NCBI RefSeq assembly: GCF_022965805.1
Contig: NC_133110.1
Location: forward strand, 33,542,317-33,606,316
Source: Primulina eburnea
Taxonomy: Eukaryota > Streptophyta > Magnoliopsida > Lamiales > Gesneriaceae
DNA length: 64,000 nucleotides
Direction: 5' to 3'
The notes under the pieces are model-generated. The model saw only the letters and a program-made list of their open reading frames with translations, ran no database searches and had not been told where the DNA came from. Below, one piece after another: positions 50,990 through 61,569 of the stretch (its first letter is position 1; each line of letters begins with the position of its first letter). The position numbers and the translations under genes are program-made.

Positions 50990-51232
50990 GGTGTGTTTGG
51001 TTGAGTGGATTAAATAAAAATAGATTAATAAACAAATATTTATCGTTAAAATTTTAAGATGTTTTAATAATCATTTTGATCCGGTTTAAGATCCAATTTT
51101 ATTAATCAAATAGTTATCCATAAAATTGGATCTTAAACCGGATCAAAATTATTATTAAAACAACTTAAAATTTTAACGATAAATATTTGACTATTAATCT
51201 ATCTTTATTTAATCCACTCAACCAAACACACC
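50990..51232. mobile_element. 243-bp near-palindromic MITE
   Basis: Starts GGTGTGTTTGGTTGAGTGG and ends with its inverse CCACTCAACCAAACACACC. The arms pair over about 108 nt with few differences (including GATCCGGTTTAAGATCC in both). A GGTGTGTTTGGTT end is typical of small plant DNA transposons. Flanks do not give an unambiguous duplication. Confidence 0.82.
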
Positions 51233-51317
51233 ACTAGTGATACTTTTAATTTTAATTAAACCAGTGAATTAATTACCAAAAAAAACTAATCACTGGGTTA
51301 TATGCTTTTGAAAATGA

Positions 51318-51468
51318 ATAGGTCTCACGAATATTTATCTGTGAGACGAGTCAACTCTACCGATATTCACAATAAAAAGTAATATTTTTTCATGGATGAT
51401 CCAAATAAGAGTCAAGAGATCAGTTTCACAAAATACGATCCGTAAGACCGTCTCACACATGTTTTTGC
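51318..51468 (-). mobile_element. MITE, 'GTGAGACGGTCTCAC' family, copy E
   Basis: Inverted copy: GGTCTCACGAATATTTATCTGTGAGACGAGTCAACTCTACC at one end, AATAAAAAGTAATATTTTTTCATGGATGATCCAAATAAGA in the core, and AAGACCGTCTCACACATGTTTTTGC at the other. Confidence 0.75.
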
Positions 51469-51613
51469 TTTTGAAAATTCAGTGAAATGTGTTATATTTA
51501 TGATGATATTATTAATTATCCCTCAACTTTATCTTTTGTGTAATATGAAGGAGTTGAAGATCTTCTTAACCCAACGTGGATGCGTTTCTATTGTTATTAT
51601 CAAAAAATTCTTA

Positions 51614-51755
51614 CGGTATCACATATTAATTTTGTAATACAAATTTTTTATTTGAGTCACACAAAAAAAAAAATATATTACTTTTTATATTAAAAGTATT
51701 GTTTTTTATTGTAAATATAAAAATTCGAGATATTGTCTCATATAAGACTTACTCT
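51614..51755 (+). mobile_element. MITE, 'GTGAGACGGTCTCAC' family, copy F (degenerate)
   Basis: Core TTTTTATTTGAGTCACAC..AAATATATTACTTTTTATATTAAAAGTATTGTTTTTTATTG and end GTCTCATATAAGACTTACTC are recognisable. The palindromes are eroded. Confidence 0.5.
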
Positions 51756-51992
51756 TATTATTATTACTATTAGCCATTGAGGCTTATTAATGCATGAATA
51801 AGAATCTTTATATTCTATTCATTGAGTTAAGATTTTGTAAAATATAATCATGACTATTTTCTTATATAATAAAATGTTTGATTTTGTATTCGACAAAATT
51901 CACCCAATGGTTCAATCGCTGATTAGTTGGTTGAACTAGTGATCAGCTAGATATCAAAGCTAGTTTAAAAACTATGGTAGATAATTTATACA

Positions 51993-52353
51993 GGTATCGT
52001 TTGTTTCATGAACGAAGATTAACAGTACGGAGATAAGTAATATTTTTAATAATAAAATATATAAAAATATAGTTAATATAATATTTGATTTGATTGAATT
52101 TGAAATAATGTGATATTACCGTTTTGTCATTTTGAAAATATAAATAAAATATTTGTAATATTATTTATTAAGAATAATATTATAATTTCAATTTAATGAT
52201 TTGATTGATGTGAGATAATGATTGATGATTTGCGTGATATAAAATAAATGATTGACATGTGGATAAGTAATATGGTGCACCAAACATGATATTAGATTAG
52301 ATAAATATGTGGATAACAATATGAATAAATAATACAGCGAACGAAACGGTACC
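51993..52353. mobile_element. candidate MITE with GGTAYCGTTT ends
   Basis: Left end GGTATCGTTTGTTTC and the inverse of right end GAACGAAACGGTACC match at 12 of 15 positions around a 361-bp AT-rich body without coding sequence. Flanks contain TATA on both sides. Probable but unproven DNA transposon. Confidence 0.45.
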
Positions 52354-52959
52354 TATAGAGTACATGTTTTATAAGATAGACTGATGGATATGTGTGTGTG
52401 TGTGTGTGATGGTTGACTCGATCTAAAAAATATATATTTGATATAAAAATTAATATTTTTCATCGGACATATTGAATTGATGTTCATTTTACAAAATTGA
52501 TTTATAAAATACTCTCATATAAACTTTCACCCATGCATATCTATGACAATTCATTAAAATAAAGCTTCAAAATTTAATATTACGTATATACAATTTTGAT
52601 ATAATATTCACCTATTCTTTATGTCTATCAATCAATGAAGTGTCATTCAAAATCATGTATACAAAATATAAATGATATATGAAAACAAAAATCGACGGTA
52701 AACAATATACAAAAATCGACGATAAATAATATAATAAAATTATATATATATATATAATATTAATATTAATAATGTGAGATAGATGTGGACAAGTACCAGA
52801 AGTACTCTAAGAATGGCCCCCCACACGACCCATGTGCGTTGCGGCCATATATGTTCCCATATCATTCAACCACTTGCTTCATAACCATCCTATAATTATT
52901 ATCATCCACTGGGTGCTCTTACTACCACACACACACACACTCTCTCACTCATGCATATT

Positions 52960-52997
<38 letters not shown>

Positions 52998-53040
52998 TTA
53001 TTATTATTATTATTATTATTATATAATAAATAATCTACTT
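52354..53040. other. AT-rich intergenic DNA with microsatellites
   Basis: GT repeat near 52393-52407, AC/CT runs near 52925-52947, TA repeat 52963-52995 and ATT repeat 52997-53022. No gene seen. Confidence 0.6.
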
Positions 53041-53871
53041 GTTACAAAATTAATTAAAACTAGATTATATAAATAAATTCCATAAAAGGACGTGGCAAGT
53101 TGAAATCCAATTACAACTGACACAAAACAGAGCTGCACGGATCGTAACATTAGCCGACAACTCGACAAACCTCTGATCACTGCCACCTCCTGTCATCCGT
53201 ACACGTGTCCTGATCCTCTCATTCCACTGCTCGTACGGTCATTTCAATCATCTCGTCACACGCCAAACAGAGCTGCTCCACCGATCTGTATTTGTTTGAT
53301 TAAATCTTCCACCGGCGGATGGGAAATAGCCATGTTCATCATCCCATGATTTCGAATTAACTTTTTTTAAGAAAAAATTTCAAATTCATTTTTTATTTAT
53401 TTTAATAAATTTCAAATAACCAACTTTAATATTTTAATTATTAAATAGTAAAAATATATCCAATTCATTTGTGATTTTTTGTGGAAAATAAGATATGCCT
53501 CTTGTTATACTGTTTGACGAACACTTGAGACAGAACCGATACTGAATAAATAGTCCAAGGTGGCACACGTAATTACCACCGGTAGGCCTGCCCGTCAGTC
53601 GAAACATCGCCTTCGCCTCGAGGGTTTATCCGTAATTTCGGTGTCACGTCGCTTTCAATGTCATTTGGCCTGTTTGCAAGGATAATATGGTCATTTCGTG
53701 TAGGATATTATTATTTTCTTACTGGTAATGAAATATTAGTTGAAGTTGAAAGATTTGCTGGGGATATTCGTTTGGCAGAGAAAGCTCAGTTACTCAATTT
53801 GCTTCAACAAACGCTCGGCTTGGTGGATGCTGAGGATTTTTCCTCGAGATTTTTGAGAGAATAGTATAATA
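53041..53871 (+). promoter_or_regulatory. upstream region of the Dof gene with ABRE/G-box-like motifs
   Basis: GGACGTGGCA at about 53089-53098, ACACGTGTCC at 53201-53210 and GCACACGTAA near 53564 contain ACGT cores like those bound by plant bZIP factors. A short open frame at 53658-53864 shows no recognisable features and probably lies in the 5' UTR. The motifs suggest but do not prove abscisic-acid or light input. Confidence 0.4.
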
Positions 53872-54745
53872 ATGCAAGATTTGCACTCCATCGGAGTTGG
53901 AGGTGCCGGAGGCGGAGGGGGCGGTGGGAGGTTTTTCGGCGTCGGAGGTGGGGACCGGAGGCTGCGGGTGCACGGCCAGTTGGTGCAGCAGGCGTTGAAG
54001 TGTCCTCGCTGCGACTCGCTTAATACGAAGTTTTGCTATTATAATAACTATAATCTCTCCCAGCCGCGGCATTTCTGTAAGGCCTGCCGCCGGTACTGGA
54101 CCAAGGGCGGCGTCCTCCGCAGCGTTCCTGTCGGCGGTGGCTGCCGGAAGACGAAGCGTTCGAGGTCTAGAAGCAGCTCGGGGGATGGCTCGAGAGAACG
54201 TAAATCGAAAGCTCAGAGCCCGAGCAGCACGGATAGCTCCAGCCTCACCGCCGCCACTCATCCCGCCGCCGTCGCCGAGGAAGGATCGGCGCTGAGCGCT
54301 GCTGCGTCGGAGTCCGCGACGAAGTACGGTCTCTCATGTGCGATGTTCTACAACGCGAATCCTCCTGCAAACCCTAACTTGGAAGATCACGGCCAGGCGC
54401 CGCTGATCAACCCCTCTGGATCCACCGACGTCCAGATCTTCCCCGAGATCGGTAGCTTCGACCGACTCATGGCATCATCAGGATAATGCGGCGAGCATGG
54501 TCGGATTCAGCATCGTCGACAGGATGCAGCGGCAAGCTCCTCTGGCAGCCGACAATCCAGGTCTGGAGGTGGACGAGTTCCAGATGCAGGACATGAACAG
54601 CGACGGGCTGACGACGGAGCTGGATTGGGGGTGTTGCGGCGGAGGAGATCAAAGCCTGTTTGATCTAACGGCTGCTCTCGATCCTTCCTACTGGAGTCAA
54701 CCCCAGTGGACTGACAGTGACCATTCCCTTTCTCACCTTCCATAA
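53872..54745 (+). CDS. Dof zinc-finger transcription factor, DOF5.4/OBP4-like, frameshifted near the C-terminus
   Basis: Plant-specific DNA-binding protein that recognises AAAG sites in the nucleus. Starts [11 protein letters not shown] with a poly-Gly stretch and RFFG..GGGDRR.R.H, like Arabidopsis DOF5.4. The Dof domain has C44, C47, C69 and C72 (C-x2-C-x21-C-x2-C), with [20 protein letters not shown] and [19 protein letters not shown], then a basic KRSRSRS stretch and Ser-rich linker. This frame stops at 54486 (204 aa). The conserved C-terminal region ([34 protein letters not shown]) continues in the +1 frame to TAA at 54743. The break lies between about 54455 and 54490: one base extra or two missing. 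Either a sequencing error or a real truncation removing the C-terminal, probably activating, region. Single exon, GC-rich compared with surroundings. Confidence 0.93.
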
Positions 54746-55068
54746 TCCCATTCTCACCGTTTTAACATTTGAATTTTGAAGTACAAATTTTTTTTCTAAT
54801 TTATGTTTCTTCTATTTTTTTTTTAAAAAAAACCAAATTTATTTCTCCATATTTATTTGGTTTTTTTAAATTTGGGTGAATTTGGTCAATATATATAATT
54901 AAGCATATAGTTTTTTTTTTTTTTTTGGTTGTCGAAGTGTAAGCTGACTTTTGCACATAGTTTCTTCTTCGATATATCTGTTTGCTCTAATGTATTGGGG
55001 ATTGAGTTCATCCAGTTTTCAAAAGACTGTTTGGCTGTGTTTTATTTGGTTGAAATGACTGAATTTGG
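54746..55068. other. Dof 3' flank
   Basis: Likely 3' UTR and downstream sequence with poly-T/A tracts (54790-54840, 54910-54930). No other gene. Confidence 0.5.
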
Positions 55069-55145
55069 AGTGGGTCTCATTTGATATCGTCTCACAGATC
55101 TTAATATGTGAGATCGGTCAACTCTACCCATATCAGTGAATTTGA
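55069..55145 (-). mobile_element. MITE fragment, 'GTGAGACGGTCTCAC' family, copy G
   Basis: Only one end remains: GGTCTCATTTGATATCGTCTCACAGATC and GTCAACTCTACCCATATC, the inverse of the GGGTTGACC...GTGAGAC end. Confidence 0.6.
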
Positions 55146-55463
55146 CCGTATTCACTGATTTCTATTAGATTTGTTCTTTTTCTCTCCTTCACTTATGATG
55201 GATATGCAACTCATATTAATTTATAAGGCGGTTGGCTATATCTATTTGAAGTATCTTATAGACGGTAGTAACTATGTATATTTAAATAATTATTTTAAAT
55301 CTTTAATATATTTAATTATTATATTAAAAAATTTATGTAATTTGACATCATATTTAAATAACATTATCTTTTTTTAATCAAATTGAATTATTTATTATTT
55401 ATTTGATAAAATTATTTAAAAAATATTTACATTGAAATATAATTAAATAATAATAAAATTATT
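55146..55463. other. AT-rich intergenic DNA
   Basis: No gene or repeat recognised. Confidence 0.45.
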
Positions 55464-55634
55464 TATACGAGATTGTTTAATGAGTCAATTTGTGACACAC
55501 ATCTTTTACCATACCCGACTAATGAAAAATATTGTTTTATGTTAAAATTATTATTTTTCATTCAAATATGGATTAAGACAACTTGTCTCATCAATATAGA
55601 TCTATGAAACAGTCTCACATTATACTTACTCAAA
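55464..55634 (+). mobile_element. MITE, 'GTGAGACGGTCTCAC' family, copy H (degenerate)
   Basis: Recognisable order: GAGTCAATTTGTGACACACATCT, ACTAATGAAAAATATTG, CAAATATGGATTAAGACAACTTGTCTCATC, GAAACAGTCTCACATTATACTTACTC. Confidence 0.55.
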
Positions 55635-56482
55635 CTAATTTAGATAAATTTATTTTTTCTACATTGAGTAATTTTTCAAATGTGTTGACAAATAGTTTAA
55701 TTATATTATTGATTTATATTATTTTTTTAAGTTTCATAACAAATTATTATTTTTAACGCATTATTATAAAATAATAGTGACGTTAGTATTTTTTTCTTCA
55801 AAAATATATTGTAGCGAATTTTAATATAGTTGTTCCTTGTCGAGTAATTATTTATACTTATCTTTATAATATTTATTTGATGAATTATAAAAATAATTAA
55901 AAATACATATATCGTTCGTAATTATTGTGTATGTCATTGTAGATTTAAGTTTTTGGAATAAAGTTATTTTAAGTTAAATAATAAATATTTATACTCTTGT
56001 CTTTTAATGTAAATTATTACTTTAATTATGTATATAATATATTAATATATTTTTGTTTAATACTATTGCAAAATAATATATTTAAATAAATATACAAAAA
56101 ATAAAGAGGAATATTATTATTTATTAAAAATAAATTAATTAATGATGTTGAAAATTAGAACATTATTAAATATAATATTAATTCATATTTATTTATTTTT
56201 ACCATGAAGTTTTTTTACGAGAACTTACTTTATAGATATAGATTATATGTTAAAATATGTCGATAAAATAAGGTAATTTAGATACATTTTGTTTTGGAAC
56301 TATTAAACATTTTGTCATCGTCATTAAAGAAAGATGTAAATAACTATTATCCAACACGTATTAAATTCCATGTTATTGAATTGTAGGAGGATAAGTTGAC
56401 ATCATAAAGTTTATAGATATATTTTTTTTTTAATAATAAAAGAGATTTTTGAAAAATATATATATATATATATATATATATA
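55635..56482. other. AT-rich intergenic DNA ending in a TA repeat
   Basis: Very AT-rich without coding potential. A TA repeat at 56456-56482 is the insertion site of copy I. Confidence 0.5.
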
Positions 56483-56682
56483 GGCAAAAACTTATGTGAG
56501 ACGGTCTCACGGGTATTATTTGTGAGACGGATTTCTTTATTTGGGTCACACCTATAAAAGAGTATTGACTTTTTATTGCTAAGTGTACTATTTTTTTATC
56601 TGAAGTAATGGGTGTATTGTTTGACCCTGAGTCTCACAGGCACTAGTGATTCCGGTGAAGAGCGGTCTCACATGAGACTACA

Positions 56683-56685
<3 letters not shown>
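56483..56685 (+). mobile_element. MITE, 'GTGAGACGGTCTCAC' family, copy I, inside a TA repeat
   Basis: Starts GGCAAAAACTTATGTGAGAC with an intact GTGAGACGGTCTCAC palindrome at the left end and ends CATGAGACTACACTC. TA repeats flank both sides (56456-56482 and 56686-56722), consistent with a 9-bp ATATATATA duplication. It contains small insertions relative to copy C. Confidence 0.8.
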
Positions 56686-56727
<42 letters not shown>

Positions 56728-56763
56728 ATTAGTAAAAAATGCATATAACAAAGTCGATATATA

Positions 56764-56897
56764 TGATCTCATGTGAGACTGTTAGGGTCATATAGGGTAT
56801 ACCCTATTCATAATAAAAGTAAATCTTAGCATAAATACTACTTTTCAATGGGTGACCCAAATAGTCGTCTCAAAATCGCCATTAATCTCAGATGTGT
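56764..56897 (-). mobile_element. MITE, 'GTGAGACGGTCTCAC' family, copy J
   Basis: Inverted, degenerate copy: GATCTCATGTGAGACTGTTAGGGTCAT, CCCTATTCATAATAAAAGTAAATCTTAGCATAAATACTACTTTTCA, and GGGTGACCCAAATAG. Confidence 0.65.
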
Positions 56898-57156
56898 TGG
56901 TTAGAACTGAACTACATCCTTTGGAAAAAAATCTGCTCTTACATTCCGCAAGTTTCTGTTACATTAACGATTGATTTTTCATATTGAGTTTTATTGTTGT
57001 GATAGTATTTTTTAAAATGTAAATTACATAACCATCTATAAATATATATATATACACAACTTCTTGCTTTAAATTTCAAGAAAAGGAAAAATATAAAGAT
57101 ATTATCATAAAAAAGGTTTTTAAAAATATACTAAATTAATCCACTATAAACATCGT
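56898..57156. other. AT-rich intergenic DNA
   Basis: No gene. Ends with ATCGT just before the LTR at 57157. Confidence 0.4.
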
Positions 57157-59548
57157 TGTAGAGGCCCGTATTTCGTGTTTGTAAATTAGCGAAATTATTT
57201 AATTTTTTTTAAAATAAATAACATGGCTCATTCATAAAATAAACGGATAAAAAGATTTGATGTTTTAATGTAACAACGGAAGCAAATATTGTTTTCAAAC
57301 CACCACTTAAAAATAATTCGTCAAAGTAAAAACTGAGTTTGAGCATAAATAGTAAATGATAAAAATGAGGTCCTCGGGTTCCTACTACTGCCGACCCAAG
57401 CTAGCTCATTGGTCCCCGCCCTCGGTCCCGACCTCATCAGTACCTACAAAAATCAAGTCTAGTGAGTCTAAAGACTTAGCATGCATATATCGTGAATAAC
57501 AAGTAAAATATATCACAAAATTTGGCGTAACGTAAATATATCGTATCGTAAAGCGTAACGTGAAAATCGTGTCATGGATAATAATAAATACGTGCATATC
57601 TGAAAATCATACGTAAAAGCTTTGCTCGATAGAGCTCCGTCATAACATATCATATCGTAATTTTTTTTATAGAGATAATTCTCTACGCAAGTGGCCCATA
57701 ACATAACATAACATGTACGTCTGATCAGACTAAACTACAGTATACTAGGCGATAGAGATCATCACAACCCTTGGACTGCATATCCGTACCCCTACATAAT
57801 CGTAAACCGGTCGTAAGTCACCGGGTGAAGCCATCCCATAAGCGTAAGATGGCCACAAGACATAGCGCATATATCTCAAAAATAAACATTTTATATTTTA
57901 TGCACGTAATATAATTAAAACCCTGTTTTTACCAAATGATTTGGATCATTCCCAGGCTCGATGTGACCTAATTTTAACATGAGAAACATGCAAATAAACT
58001 TAACTTGACCAACACTTCATAATCGAACTAAAAACGAGACAATTACGCCCAACAAACTTAGTATTCAACCATGGCTTTGTACCATCCTAAACCAACATTG
58101 AACCATCGTTTAGCCATGATTAAAATACTCCTAAAATACTAGAAAACATAACCATAGGGCTGTAATACACGAAAATAGTGAATGGAGGCCAAAATCGTGA
58201 AACGCTCTTTCGATAGTCACTTTGGCACATTGCACCGTAAATTCTCGTACGACTTCTAAACTTAACCAAATCACGAACCGCCAAAAACATGACCTTCCTA
58301 ACTCATTGAGGTACTGTCCAAGGTCATAGGCTAAAAGCCAACCAAGAACTCGCACAAGCCTCCTGAACCACAACACTGCTGCTGTCCAATTTCAGTGGCA
58401 GCAGCTGTGCGTGCTTCATTTCGTTTAGAAGGCTGATTGCCATTGGAGCTTGAACCACCGACCAGAGCCTCTTCCCAACATCCTAAGGTGTGGCTTGAAC
58501 CATGGGTAAGGGCCTTAGGCCAACCACAATCCAAGCAAACACCTACGACAACCCGAAGTTCCACCCGAGAACACATATGCTGTACCGTGGGGGATGCTGC
58601 TTCATCTTGCTGTCATAAATCATTCCAGTTGCCATATGATCAATCATGGCTTAATCTAGACATCATGAGGTATTGTATGAACCATGGCTAAGGGCTAAAA
58701 TCCAACCAAGATCCATCCAACACCCCAAAATCGAAACCAACTCACAAAATCAGAAAATGAAACCGAGGGACATGTGTTTTGTTTTGTTTAAAAAACGATG
58801 TAACCATGAACCAAACCTTGAAATGAAATCTTGGTAACGTACTAAACATGCTAAGGGAAGTTCCTAACCATGGTTACAGGCCCGAAAGCCAACCAGGATT
58901 CGAACCTCAACTTAGACAACCAAACCTAGAAAATCGAGACTCAAACTGCACTCGGGGGAAATGTTGCTGTAGTTTCTTGATCCAGCGTGTAGGGGCTTGA
59001 AATAATGGACCAACATGATCCTAACACACTCTAGTACATGCCTAGATGCAGCCTTGGGTGCCTGGAATCGAGCCAACCTCCTGAAACCACAAAACAACCA
59101 AACCCGTGAAGCATAAGGAAGAGCCGAGAAAAATCTGTGCAAGTTTTCGAAAGTTGATGTCAAAGATTTCGGTTTTTCCATAAAATCATGATCATGTAAT
59201 GATTTAAAATATTCATATGACTTGATTGAAGAGCAAAGAAACCATATATACATGCCTGGAAGTTTTGTTTAGAAGAAAACAAAATGATACGACGAACGCG
59301 GCGCGGCGGAGAGAAGTTTCTTTCTTACTTTATTTCTTGTTTCTCTTGGTGGTGGATCACAATTTCAGCAGCTGTTATGCTCTGAAATTCTCGAATGGAT
59401 GGTGGGGGAGAGGGTTGAGGGAATGAAGGGGAAGGTTCCCAATTAAATGGGGAGGTAGAATGGCAATTCAATTCATTCCATCCTAGTTGCTAGTGAGATA
59501 TGGCATGAGGTGATATTATGGGATTTGAGGAGGATTTGATAGGGGTGA
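57157..59548 (-). mobile_element. long Ty3/gypsy LTR fragment, same family as the 25847 solo LTR
   Basis: Plus-strand left end TGTAGAGGCCCGTATTTCGTG is the inverse of an LTR 3' end. 57360-57490 (CCGACCCAAGCTAGCTCA, CCGCCCTCGGTCCC, AGTCTAGTGAGTCTAAAGAC) matches 26325-26425 inverted. It is at least 2,392 bp long and its other end is not visible because gypsy-3 begins at 59549. Short frames in it (for example 58331-58576, 58912-59253) have no recognisable features. Confidence 0.65.
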
Positions 59549-61450
59549 TGTGGGGACCCGGGCTCTAACTCCGTTCCTTTCGAGATTAATCGGATCGTTG
59601 TTAGAAAACGTGGGTCAAATTTTTTGCTTTTAACTTTAAATCAAATGTATATAAACTAAGCATAAGAACTCTCTTTATTTAATTACACAAACGTAAATAC
59701 ATGGTTTGTTCTAATACATCCATACCAAACTAAAGTTCCATACCATACAATATCCATATCATAAGAAGTACAAGTCTAGTACAATAACCACTAGCAGTCC
59801 TCTGTGCCCGAAGTCACCACTCTATCTTGATCTCATCTCGGTCGTGACCCTGATCCTGCCCCACCTGTTGTTATGCACACATACAGACATAACAACAGCC
59901 GGAAACTCCGGTGAGAACAAATCCCAGTATAAAACATGATATGCATGCATAAACAAAATATAAATCATGAAACAACATTATCATGAATAATATTAAAGCA
60001 ATAGGTTCCATAGTCTATTAAACCAAATCAATATAAGCATGCAATATCAATCAAATCATGTCTTGACTCAATTCGACTCTATTCTAGGGATCTCGGTTTG
60101 AATAAGACGTCGTTGTCTGTCACCTACCCTCCCAATCGGGGTAACGGTACGTCTTATTCCTAGATTTCGGTCATGTCTGTATCGAGTGTCTACACATGGA
60201 GTCGATCTGCTCCAATGCGACGATACTACCGAACATCTAGTTTGACAAATCTGTCAATGACTCCTATCTCAAGGCTTGAATATAAATCTATAGACAATGC
60301 ATAAACATTCAAAATATAAACATAATCTAGTATGTGATTTTGTTGGGAAACTCAAATTGAATCTCATTTGAGTTGTGTCTTCCCCAAACAAAACATGAAT
60401 TATACCTTCTTGTTGAACCTTTATCGATGTCGAGGTCTCGAAGTCGAAGTAAAGCACAATGAATCTGAAATGGTAATGTTCAATGTTCAATATCAATTCA
60501 TAACTCCATTCAACATATGTATACATCAACAATCAATTTCGATACCAATCGACGGTACAACGACATAATCTTGTGACACCGATAACTCAATAGCAACATA
60601 ATCGATATCCATAACTCAAAATCTTTATCAAAAGCCTACATCATTTCTGAAATCTGCATAATCTCATATACAATATATGCTGAAATTCATAACAAATGCA
60701 TGCGGTACCATTTCTTCGATCCAGTTTCAAATATACACTCTCCGATATCACAAGAACTTATAATAACAATCAATATCTGATTTCTTCAATATCTCAACTT
60801 CAAAACATGTTGAAAGTTAACAATACTTACTTCTTTTTGTAGCTAATATCAAGAGGAGTACGAATATCACCCCGGATCAGAAATCGAATAACTAAATGTG
60901 AGACAATCACAATTCTAAGCTAGAGAGAACTTGGAGCTTTTTCTGAAATTTCTATCGGTGGTTGCTGATGGAAATGAAGAATTTGTACATTATATAGGTC
61001 CAAGCCATGTGTCAACTTAATGTGCATGCTGGACTTCTCACGCATATACGCGACTCATCTCGCGCATGTGCGCCAAAGTCTCTGGAGGTGTCGCGCACAT
61101 GCGTGCCTTATCTCGCGCATGTGCGCCAGGTGTCTCTGGACGTGTCACGCAGATGCGCGCCTTATCTCGCGCATGTGCGCCGATGCTTCTGGAATTGTCG
61201 CGCATATGCGCGCATATCTTCGCGCATGTGCGCCATCTGTTCTGTCCTATTTTGAATATTTTCTCATCTCATCTCATGTCTTTCCTACTCCCATCTCACT
61301 TAGTACTTCTCATGAGATGTCATGCATAGTCATATCTTCGAATCTCACGTCAATGAAGACTAATAACTCTAGTACTTCTCATTACCTGTCATGCATACTC
61401 ATATCTTCCGAGTCTCACATCAATGAAGACTAATAATTTCAAGCCTTACA
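59549..61450 (-). repeat. gypsy-3 3' LTR
   Basis: On the minus strand the LTR starts TGTAAGGCTTGAAATTATT (61450) and ends GAGCCCGGGTCCCCACA (59549), with an end similar to the gypsy-2 LTR end. The polypurine tract TTAGAGGGGGAGAAA lies just upstream (61451-61465). 1,902 bp. The other LTR is outside the window, so no duplication can be checked. Confidence 0.8.
61038..61245. repeat. four ~53-bp CpG-rich tandem repeats in the gypsy-3 LTR
   Basis: Units start at 61038, 61091, 61145 and 61198 (spacing 53, 54, 53). Each has TC(A/G)CGCA(N)ATGCG followed by CTCGCGCATGTGCGCC and a TCTCTGGA-like tail. The core GCGCATGTGCGC is nearly palindromic. Confidence 0.85.
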
Positions 61451-61569
61451 TTTCTCCCCCTCTAAGAAATGATTTCGTCCTCGAAATCGCAGGCAATCTA
61501 TCAATGCAAGTATAAGAGGTAATATAATCAAAACTGAAGAAATACTCACATCACATAAATAACTCGGGA

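Noticed and set aside
53658..53864. 68-codon frame upstream of the Dof gene
   Set aside because: No recognisable features and in the expected 5' UTR/promoter. An upstream ORF is possible but not supported.
61038..61245. CRISPR-like regularly spaced repeat
   Set aside because: Repeats are contiguous degenerate tandem units within a plant LTR, without unique spacers. CRISPR does not apply to plant nuclear DNA.
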